DNA from: RGIG8597 sp045133795
GTDB lineage: Bacteria > Spirochaetota > GWE2-31-10
Length of the DNA stretch: 57,198 bases
Reading direction: 5' to 3'
Assembly: GCA_045133795.1 (NCBI GenBank)
Contig: JBGUUT010000072.1
Coordinates: 1 to 57,198 of the forward strand
The position numbers were made by a program, and so were the translations under genes. Below the pieces are notes generated by a model. It did not search any database and had not been told where the DNA came from. It saw only the letters and a program-made list of their open reading frames with translations. Below are positions 51,588-57,198 of this stretch, piece by piece (positions within the stretch are counted from its first letter, which is position 1; every line of letters begins with the position of its first letter).

Positions 51588-52961
51588 ATGAGAAAATTAA
51601 CGATATTGTTATCTTTTCTTTTTATTTATAATTTTATTTTTGCATTAGATGTTGTATCGCAGGATGTTACAAATGATAACGTTTTGCAGAATGAACTTTC
51701 TCATGAGGAAAAGAAAATTGCAAATAATCCGGCAGTACAATTCAGAATGTTTGCAGATTTTAATGTTTCTCCTTTTTATTGGGAAATGTCAAAAAATCTG
51801 GGGGGATTCGGAATAAACGGCAGTCTTATGTTGGGGGCTGTCTGGCAGGAAAAAACTTTCGGTCTGCAAGGTGATATGAATTATAATTCTTTTGCGTCTT
51901 TAGAAAAGGATGATTCTAAAAAGATAGACGGAGCATTTTGTATTTTTCGTTTTACTGCAGTAGGTTATATCCCGCTTACTAAATTTATGGAAATAAAAGT
52001 CAGTGCCGGAGGTGCATTTATGTCGACGGCATTTAATTATCAGACAAAACGCAATATTCAACAGCTTTACGCCGGTCCGTCGCTTGGTTTTGATATGTTT
52101 TTGCGTATTCCGTCATTTTATTATGCAGAATTACAACTTATTAATCGTTTTGATTTGATGATTGCGGAAAACCAAAATGTTTATCCGTATTACTATGGTG
52201 GTGCAAGGATTAATTTTTTCCCTTATGTAAAATGGATTAAATTATATACGGAAGTCGGTGTAATGCCGTGGTTTTATAAAGATGAACAAGTAAGGGTAGA
52301 TACTGCAATGTTTACATGGTCGGTAGGTGTTTCTTTTGATGCAACGATTCCGTCAATATTTAAGGCAAAACCAGAGAAAAGACCTAAAGCTAAATTGGCA
52401 AAGGAAATTGTTGTACGGATGAAAGATTTGCCTAAAATCTTAAGGATTAAAGAAGAACCGGAAGCTTGGATTGAAGAAAATGTTGTATCGGAAATGGTTG
52501 CTTTACCGGAAATAAAAGAATTGCCGCCGCTTCCTAAAATGGATAAGAAAACACGATTGAGATATATCGAAATTATAGAAGAACTTGAAGAATATTATGG
52601 CGATGCAAGAGTTTTGTCATTCCGTAATGTATTGTTTAAACCGAATACAGCAGAACTTGTTGATAAGAAACAGGAAAAGATTTTGCAGGAAGTCGCACAG
52701 TTGTTGTTGCAATATGACAATATTTTTATCAATATTTGCGGTTATACAAATGATACCGGTGAGGATGAGTTGGAAAAAATTCTTTCAGAGGAACGTGCAG
52801 AGTTTGTAGTAAAATATATGGAAGAACAGGGAATCCCTATGGATAAAATGACACTTGCCGGACGCGGAAGTGCAGGTTTAAAGACAAAAGCAATTGATGA
52901 TATTAATAGACGTGTAGAATTGCGAGTTCTTATGAAGATTGAAGAGGAAGAGCTTGAATAA
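51588..52961 (+). CDS. OmpA-family outer-membrane protein
   Basis: 457-aa protein. After a signal peptide (cleavage near IFA) comes a beta-barrel-like region of about 250 residues. An unusual Pro/Lys/Glu-rich linker (KAKPEKRPKAKLAKEIV...) follows. The OmpA/MotB-like peptidoglycan-binding domain closes the chain: VLFKPNTAELVDKKQEKIL, ICGYTNDTGEDELEKILSEERAEFV and GRGSAGLKT...NRRVELRV. It should tie the outer membrane to peptidoglycan. It has GCGAGG upstream. The acidic tail overlaps the start of the next gene. Confidence 0.9.
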   Translation: MRKLTILLSFLFIYNFIFALDVVSQDVTNDNVLQNELSHEEKKIANNPAVQFRMFADFNVSPFYWEMSKNLGGFGINGSLMLGAVWQEKTFGLQGDMNYNSFASLEKDDSKKIDGAFCIFRFTAVGYIPLTKFMEIKVSAGGAFMSTAFNYQTKRNIQQLYAGPSLGFDMFLRIPSFYYAELQLINRFDLMIAENQNVYPYYYGGARINFFPYVKWIKLYTEVGVMPWFYKDEQVRVDTAMFTWSVGVSFDATIPSIFKAKPEKRPKAKLAKEIVVRMKDLPKILRIKEEPEAWIEENVVSEMVALPEIKELPPLPKMDKKTRLRYIEIIEELEEYYGDARVLSFRNVLFKPNTAELVDKKQEKILQEVAQLLLQYDNIFINICGYTNDTGEDELEKILSEERAEFVVKYMEEQGIPMDKMTLAGRGSAGLKTKAIDDINRRVELRVLMKIEEEELE

Positions 52962-54003
52962 TTCTATTGTAAATACAAATCGTAATTCGGCGGTAGACTT
53001 ACTGAAAATACTTGCGTTATTTTTAATGATTTTTGACCATGCATATATTTTATTGTTAAAACAACCGGCACCGTCGATTTTACGTTTTTTCTATGAAATA
53101 GTGCCGCTCAGTCCGGCATTATTTTTATTTTTGTCTGGATATTCACTTGCAATTTCAAAAGCGTATCTGAAACGGAAAAAACGTCTTATTTCGGCTGCAT
53201 TATATTTTGCGGTAAGTAATATTTTCTTCATAGTAGAACACGGTTTTCAATTTCCTCATTTTCCGTTTGCAACCGGGATTTTAAGTACAATTTCATTATT
53301 GGTAGTTTTTACTGTTGTAATGGGACTTTTACCGGAAAGAATACGTTTTTTTCTGTCATTTACCTTATCCGTAATTTTTACAATTGTTTTTGTCATTTTA
53401 AGAATTAATAAATTGAAAATTTTCCCTCTTACATACGGATATGAACCTTTATTTCCTACATTTTTATTCGGGATAATAGGTTTTTCATTTGGATTGGGAA
53501 AAAATCAAAGTGTGACGAAAATATTTTTCCTTTCTTTTATAGGCGGAGTTTTTGGAGTAGTGACTCGTTTGTTCGGAATACAGAAACTTTTTGTAAGCGG
53601 CGGCTGTTACTTTACTTCTTATACTTTCAAGTATTCTAACCTTGTGCAAAATTTGTTAAGCGATGATATAGGTCGCAAATACAATGTATCAATCTGGAAT
53701 TTTGATATCTCTTGCTTCTTTTATGTATTATCCATAGTTGTTTTACTTGTGCTTGTGTCAGAAGGGATTCTCGAAAATAAAAAAATAGCCGGCTTGATAA
53801 CATTACCGGCTAATTATTTATTTGTACATTATGTTTTACATTTGGTTATTTTGACTTCAGTTTATTGCTTACTTGACGGAAAAACTTTATCAGTGTCGGT
53901 ATTTTTGACTGTTATAGTTTTACTGACAGTAATAATTTATTCCGTAAGCATTTTAATAGACAGAATCAAACGAAAAAACTACCAAGGCATTTCACCGGTG
54001 TAG
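52954..54003 (+). CDS. Acyltransferase-like multi-pass membrane protein
   Basis: 349-aa integral membrane protein with about nine or ten helices. It opens with NRNSAVDLLKILALFLMIFDHAYIL, a segment like the start of acyltransferase-3/HGSNAT-type proteins (D-x-L-K/R, then D-H), and SPALFLFLSGYSLAISKAYLKRKKR. These move acyl groups onto envelope sugars; the substrate is not visible. The start is TTG at 52954, behind GAGG, inside the last codons of the OmpA-like gene (8-nt overlap). The 3' end overlaps the convergent rlmE by 25 nt. Confidence 0.75.
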   Translation: MNNSIVNTNRNSAVDLLKILALFLMIFDHAYILLLKQPAPSILRFFYEIVPLSPALFLFLSGYSLAISKAYLKRKKRLISAALYFAVSNIFFIVEHGFQFPHFPFATGILSTISLLVVFTVVMGLLPERIRFFLSFTLSVIFTIVFVILRINKLKIFPLTYGYEPLFPTFLFGIIGFSFGLGKNQSVTKIFFLSFIGGVFGVVTRLFGIQKLFVSGGCYFTSYTFKYSNLVQNLLSDDIGRKYNVSIWNFDISCFFYVLSIVVLLVLVSEGILENKKIAGLITLPANYLFVHYVLHLVILTSVYCLLDGKTLSVSVFLTVIVLLTVIIYSVSILIDRIKRKNYQGISPV

Positions 54004-54638
54004 TTGTCGTCATCCAGAATGTTTGTTTCATCGGAAGGTTTCGGCGGCTGCCCTTTGTAATTTATACCGATTAAAAATGTTTCAAAACTATTTTTACGAC
54101 AAGAATTCGGTTTAAACCATTTAACAGACTCAAAAGTTTCTTTTATTGTATTGGCAATTTCTCTTTCATCGCCGCCTTGAAAGATTTTAGCAATGAAGAA
54201 ACCGCCGGGTTTAAGATGTCTGTATGCAAAGTTTAAAGCCTCACGAACAAGTTCTGAAGATTTATAACAATCTGTAAGACGGTCGCCGGAAGTATCCGGA
54301 GCCATATCACTGATGACAGCATTGAAAGGTCCGTATTCTGCGATTTTAGATTGGTTGTCTTCACGCATAAAATTCCCATGTACAAGCACGATATTATTTG
54401 CCGCACAAAGAATTTTTTTGTAATCAATACCTACAACCAAACCGGATTCACCTACGGCATTTGAAACATATTGACTCCAAGAACCGGGAGCACACCCCAA
54501 GTCTACGACTTTCATTCCTTTTTTGAACAGGTGCATTTTATTCTCGATTTCTTCAAGCTTGTAGATACTGCGAGCAAAATACCCGGCATCTTTTGCTTTT
54601 TTGGTATAAAAATCGGGCTTTTCATAAATATTTGACAT
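53979..54638 (-). CDS. rlmE: 23S rRNA 2'-O-methyltransferase RlmE (FtsJ/RrmJ)
   Basis: 219-aa SAM-dependent enzyme that methylates U2552 in the 23S A-loop. It has the full FtsJ fold: SIYKLEEIENK (catalytic Lys), VDLGCAPGSWSQYV (SAM motif), VISDMAPDTSGDR (catalytic Asp), FIAKIFQGG (catalytic Lys) and the final SFETFLIGINYKG (Glu). The C-terminus carries a slightly longer acidic tail. It is 3'-to-3' overlapped by the acyltransferase gene. Confidence 0.95.
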   Translation of the reverse strand: MSNIYEKPDFYTKKAKDAGYFARSIYKLEEIENKMHLFKKGMKVVDLGCAPGSWSQYVSNAVGESGLVVGIDYKKILCAANNIVLVHGNFMREDNQSKIAEYGPFNAVISDMAPDTSGDRLTDCYKSSELVREALNFAYRHLKPGGFFIAKIFQGGDEREIANTIKETFESVKWFKPNSCRKNSFETFLIGINYKGQPPKPSDETNILDDDNYTGEMPW

Positions 54639-54681
54639 GGAAATCTCCTAAGCGGTTTAATACACTAATCATCGGGAAAAA

Positions 54682-55377
54682 TCAATCATCGTATTCTTCT
54701 TCCTCCCAAAGTTCTTTTTCCAACGGTAATGTAGTGTCGGTAATTTTAAATTGACGAAGATTGATTTTAAGTTGATAGCTATATTTTATTGAATGTAAAT
54801 ACGGCATTTTTTCATCATGAACCGAAGTGTATTTCAGTAAGAAGGTTAATGAACATTGATGTTCCAAAGGTAAAGGTTTTTTATGCTTGAATGTTCCGGT
54901 AGTTTGAAAAGTTTGTTGAAAATTGCCGCTGTATTCGTAATATTTTGTAGTACCGGATAATCCTATTTTAAATTGTTTTATACGGTAATAGAAACCGCTG
55001 CTTCCGGAAATACGGAAAGTATTGTCTGTAGCAAGAAAAACAGGATTAACATTTGCAAATAAGGTAAAATTGCCGACATTCCATTTTGCACGTAAATACC
55101 AGCCGGGATTTACTTTTCGCAGATAGTTTATATCGGAGTAGGTGTTGAAACGATTGATTAACTGTAAATCACATCTGGTTAATAGTTCGGTATACCGAAA
55201 CTTAAAAGCGGCGGAAACAAAAAATGTTTCATTGAAGGATTTGACATCGATTTTTTCAACATCGTTAAGGTATAATCCGCCGGATGTTCCGGTAAGGATA
55301 ATCGGGAGAAAAGTTTTGCCTGCGGCGTTTAGCAGTGTGACTGCAACATAAAAAGTAATAATAAATAAATATTTCAT
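54682..55377 (-). CDS. Hypothetical exported beta-rich protein
   Basis: 231-aa protein with a signal peptide (MKYLFIITFYVAVTLLNAAG). The body has repeated alternating strands such as FVSAAFKFRYTELLTRCDLQL, GFYYRIKQFKIGLSGTTKYYEY and HQCSLTFLLKYTS, consistent with a small outer-membrane barrel or transport lipoprotein partner. The tail is acidic (LWEEEEYDD), unlike normal barrel ends. No family is recognised. It lies 43 nt upstream of rlmE on the same strand. Confidence 0.65.
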   Translation of the reverse strand: MKYLFIITFYVAVTLLNAAGKTFLPIILTGTSGGLYLNDVEKIDVKSFNETFFVSAAFKFRYTELLTRCDLQLINRFNTYSDINYLRKVNPGWYLRAKWNVGNFTLFANVNPVFLATDNTFRISGSSGFYYRIKQFKIGLSGTTKYYEYSGNFQQTFQTTGTFKHKKPLPLEHQCSLTFLLKYTSVHDEKMPYLHSIKYSYQLKINLRQFKITDTTLPLEKELWEEEEYDD

Positions 55378-55489
55378 ATTTATTATAAAGTCTTTTTTTT
55401 CTTTTTTATTGCAAAAATCGGCAAAAAAAATAAAAAAAATTGAGTTTTTTTATATAACAGGTATTATCTAGGGAAAAAGGGAGGGGAAA

Positions 55490-56362
55490 ATGCAGGAAAT
55501 TATGCGTCATACTATAGACAGACGAGTAATACGAGAATGGAATCTTATTCGAAAAGAGCGACTTGTAAAGCTTGAGGAAAAATACGAATGGGAAGTAAAA
55601 AATATAGAGCTTTATGCCAAAACAGCTTTAGAAGTCGGTATTTATTCGGCAGTTTTGGATGATGAAAATAATTGTATAAAATACTTACAGCGAGCAAAGC
55701 GTGCGTATATGGCGTACCTTGAGCTATTGGCTTTTGATAGGGTAGTTACGCTTAATTTGGATGATAATATTTCATATTCTTTTTCGCCTATTTTTAATCA
55801 AAAAGGAATAAAGGCAAGTTTGTGGTTGCGTTTGTATTATTTGGGAATAATTTTACGAGATAAGGCGGTGGGAAAGTTTTTGACTATGATACCTATGCGT
55901 AAGTTTGTTTATCCGCCGACAGAAGAGATTTCAATTTTGTTAAAAAATTATATTGCGTTTTCTTATTCATTTTTAGAAAAACCGGATTTATCAAAACTTG
56001 AGGCTTGTTATAAAATTACGGATGAAAATAAGACAATTTCATCATATAAGATTACACCGGAAAATATTCCGTATTTAAGCTTATTTATGATGAATCATGA
56101 GCTTTTGGCATTAAAAAGCATTTTGGAAAATGATGTGGATTTGTTTAATGATGCTTTGGAAAAATCATTAAAAGACCACAGGGCGTTTTGGTCACAAAAG
56201 CGTATTTTACATGCCGGAGGTGACCCTGTATGTTTAGATTCTAACGGTTTTGTTTCTTTACCGCTTACTGCAATTTGTGCAATTGCGTATGACCGAGATT
56301 TTCCTATAGACCATGATTGTGCATATATTCCGGAGTTTCTTATAACCGGAGAAGATTTGTGA
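55490..56362 (+). CDS. Imm49-like immunity protein
   Basis: 290-aa cytoplasmic helical protein resembling immunity protein 49 of polymorphic toxin systems. The C-terminal signature DSNGFVSLPLTAICAIAYDRDFPIDHDCAYIPEFL fits the Imm49 pattern (D-x-x-G-F-[IV]-x-L-x...L...A-x-D-R-x-[IF]-x-[IV]...Y-[IL]-P). The upstream part has helices matching the family's usual long alpha-helical fold (e.g. NCIKYLQRAKRAYMAYLELL). In those systems the gene follows the toxin it neutralises; no toxin lies next to it here. It has a strong GGGAGG. A short hairpin (GTGGT/ACCAC, 56375-56390) with T-run follows the stop. Confidence 0.65.
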   Translation: MQEIMRHTIDRRVIREWNLIRKERLVKLEEKYEWEVKNIELYAKTALEVGIYSAVLDDENNCIKYLQRAKRAYMAYLELLAFDRVVTLNLDDNISYSFSPIFNQKGIKASLWLRLYYLGIILRDKAVGKFLTMIPMRKFVYPPTEEISILLKNYIAFSYSFLEKPDLSKLEACYKITDENKTISSYKITPENIPYLSLFMMNHELLALKSILENDVDLFNDALEKSLKDHRAFWSQKRILHAGGDPVCLDSNGFVSLPLTAICAIAYDRDFPIDHDCAYIPEFLITGEDL

Positions 56363-56401
56363 TTAATGATAAGAGTGGTGTAATAACCACGCTTTTTAAT
56401 A

Positions 56402-56446
56402 AAGGGACAGACCTCTATGCTGTTTTGGTATAGAGGTCTGTCCCTT
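56402..56446. repeat. REP-like hairpin, upstream copy at transposase gene
   Basis: A 16-bp perfect stem, AAGGGACAGACCTCTA (56402-56417) / TAGAGGTCTGTCCCTT (56431-56446), with a 13-nt loop containing TTTTGGTA. It sits 81 nt before the transposase start. It shares its stem core and loop motif with the copies at 6211 and 56991. Confidence 0.9.
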
Positions 56447-56466
56447 AGTCTAAATGTATGTATAAT
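56438..56466 (+). promoter_or_regulatory. Candidate promoter of RAYT gene within REP arm
   Basis: A perfect TATAAT (56461-56466) lies 17 bp after CTGTCC (56438-56443), which is inside the right arm of the REP hairpin. If real, transposase binding to the REP would cover its own -35, giving autorepression. Confidence 0.35.
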
Positions 56467-56526
56467 GTAAAATAAAAGGGCAACATGATTTTCAGCAATC
56501 TAACTGTAATGTAAGGAGCTGAAATT

Positions 56527-56991
56527 ATGCGAAAACCACGACAATTAAAGAAAAATGCGTATTATCACGTAAGCAACAAATTTCACAAACTCGTTCAAAT
56601 TGCAATGAATCCGAGAATTAAAAAACGCCTGCTGGAACTAATTCACGCAGCAGCAGCGAAGTTTAAAATGAAAATCAAGAATATTTGCATTCTGGACACT
56701 CATTTTCACATGGAGATTCAACCCGGCGAAGGCGAAAATCTGTCTGAAATAATGAAATACATCAAACAGCGATTCACGCAATGGGTAAATAGAACTTTTG
56801 CCTTTGAGGGCAGTGCTTGGAAAGACAGATTTTTTAGCAGAATTATCGAAGATTTGACTGATTTGGTGCGAGTTTTTGTGTACATAGAAGAAAATGCGAT
56901 ACGAGCCGGGCTTGCAAAACGGGCGGCGGATTATCCTTTTTATGAGGTATGGGAGGATATCACCGAGGCGGAATATTCGCCGGGAGAATAA
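56527..56991 (+). CDS. RAYT-like Y1 transposase (REP-associated)
   Basis: 154-aa HUH-fold protein. The N-terminal strand is YYHVSNK, the metal-binding HUH motif is DTHFHMEI (H59, H61), and the C-terminal part is FEGSAWKDRFFSRIIED, then YIEENAIRAGLAKRAADYP, both typical of REP-associated (Y1_Tnp) transposases. In usual members the catalytic Tyr lies in a KxRYTxxxNR segment; here it reads YIKQRFTQWVNR, with Phe at position 83 and the nearest Tyr at 78. The enzyme may use Tyr78 or may be a non-cutting relative. It has AAGGAG, and the last base of its stop is the first base of a REP hairpin. Confidence 0.88.
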   Translation: MRKPRQLKKNAYYHVSNKFHKLVQIAMNPRIKKRLLELIHAAAAKFKMKIKNICILDTHFHMEIQPGEGENLSEIMKYIKQRFTQWVNRTFAFEGSAWKDRFFSRIIEDLTDLVRVFVYIEENAIRAGLAKRAADYPFYEVWEDITEAEYSPGE

Positions 56992-57033
56992 GGGACAGAC
57001 CTTTATTTTACTTTGGTATCAGGGTCTGTCCCT
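56991..57033. repeat. REP-like hairpin, downstream copy
   Basis: AGGGACAGACC (56991-57001) / GGTCTGTCCCT (57023-57033), loop with CTTTGGTAT. It overlaps the stop codon of the transposase gene by one base. The loop has diverged more than those of the other two copies. Confidence 0.9.
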
Positions 57034-57053
57034 CCCAGTGAAAATAGATAAAA

Positions 57054-57194
57054 TCATTTAGATTTTGCTTTTTTGTACCATTGATGGTTACAGTAGATTT
57101 CTCTCAAATAAACAACATTATTCGAGGCATTTGTTACGTCAATAATAATTTCATTTTCATCTTCATCATAATAAAACCAATAATAATTATCCAT
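57054..57194 (-). CDS. Hypothetical small or partial protein at right edge
   Basis: An open frame enters from the right edge and ends at a TGA (57054-57056). If it starts at the ATG at 57194 it is 46 aa; the frame is open beyond that to the window's end, so it may be the C-terminus of a larger protein. It is acidic and aromatic (MDNYYWFYYDEDENEIIIDV) with a basic end (NHQWYKKAKSK). No family is recognised. Confidence 0.4.
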   Translation of the reverse strand: MDNYYWFYYDEDENEIIIDVTNASNNVVYLREIYCNHQWYKKAKSK

Positions 57195-57198
57195 GCCC

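Larger units (their letters stand above)
56402..57033 (+). mobile_element. REPtron: RAYT-like gene flanked by REP hairpins
   Basis: The Y1-type transposase gene sits between two AGGGACAGACC/GGTCTGTCCC(T) hairpins in the same orientation. The downstream hairpin starts at the last base of the gene's stop codon. A stray copy of the repeat at 6211 supports movement in trans. This is the organisation known for REP-associated tyrosine transposases, which are domesticated IS200/IS605 relatives. Confidence 0.8.

Overview
The window is AT-rich, gene-dense bacterial chromosome that looks like a spirochaete, most likely a Treponema-type host-associated anaerobe. This is inferred from several things together. 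There are many lipoproteins with relaxed lipoboxes, and a BspA-like leucine-rich-repeat surface protein. The gene order dnaG - rpoD - coiled-coil zinc-ribbon protein - RNase H - rnpB is compact. Anaerobic oxidative-stress proteins (reverse rubrerythrin and a Fur/PerR regulator) are present, as are many signal-peptide beta-barrel-like proteins of no recognised family. An [FeFe]-hydrogenase-like domain is fused to a chemoreceptor signalling domain. No rRNA, tRNA, CRISPR array, prophage or complete classical insertion sequence was seen.

Layout. 1-4140: a nested inverted-repeat element at the left edge, a BspA-like lipoprotein and a three-module cobalamin methionine synthase. 4440-8539: a small lipoprotein, an RlmL-like rRNA methyltransferase, an unknown helical protein and a Cof-type HAD phosphatase. 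7742-15313: a leftward, tightly overlapping set of two large envelope proteins, MutL, a CaCA cation/Na+ exchanger and the HAD phosphatase. 15542-17809: an anchored lytic transglycosylase, an M64-like secreted metallopeptidase and a PilZ protein. 18017-26019: a secreted six-hairpin glycosidase, an HDOD protein, an MBL-fold hydrolase coupled to DnaE, and a small membrane protein. 26123-33920: a rightward cluster with an SGNH hydrolase, a GAF/HD-GYP phosphodiesterase, an inositol-monophosphatase-like enzyme and several lipoprotein or outer-membrane products. 33924-35047: a Fur/PerR regulator and reverse rubrerythrin, whose promoter carries a 17-bp palindromic operator.

35133-40839: four secreted or regulatory proteins of unknown role and glycogen branching enzyme. 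40964-47500: a KamA-family radical SAM enzyme, then DnaG, RpoD, a zinc-ribbon protein, RNase H and the RNase P RNA. The first helix of that RNA appears to lie inside the end of the RNase H gene. 47508-51347: the hydrogenase-chemoreceptor fusion, a paired small membrane transporter and an NlpC/P60 peptidase. 51588-55377: an OmpA-like protein, an acyltransferase-like membrane protein, RlmE and a beta-barrel-like protein. 55490-57198: an Imm49-like immunity protein, then a REP-associated transposase flanked by two hairpin repeats. A third copy of that repeat lies about 50 kb away at 6211. A partial ORF runs off the right edge.

The most striking items are the soluble hydrogenase-like chemoreceptor (48150-49979), the REP/RAYT unit with Phe at the expected catalytic Tyr position, the rnpB/RNase H overlap, the orphan Imm49-like gene, and the folded, possibly attC-like, element at the left edge. 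Assignments rest on reading motifs by eye. No database search was possible.
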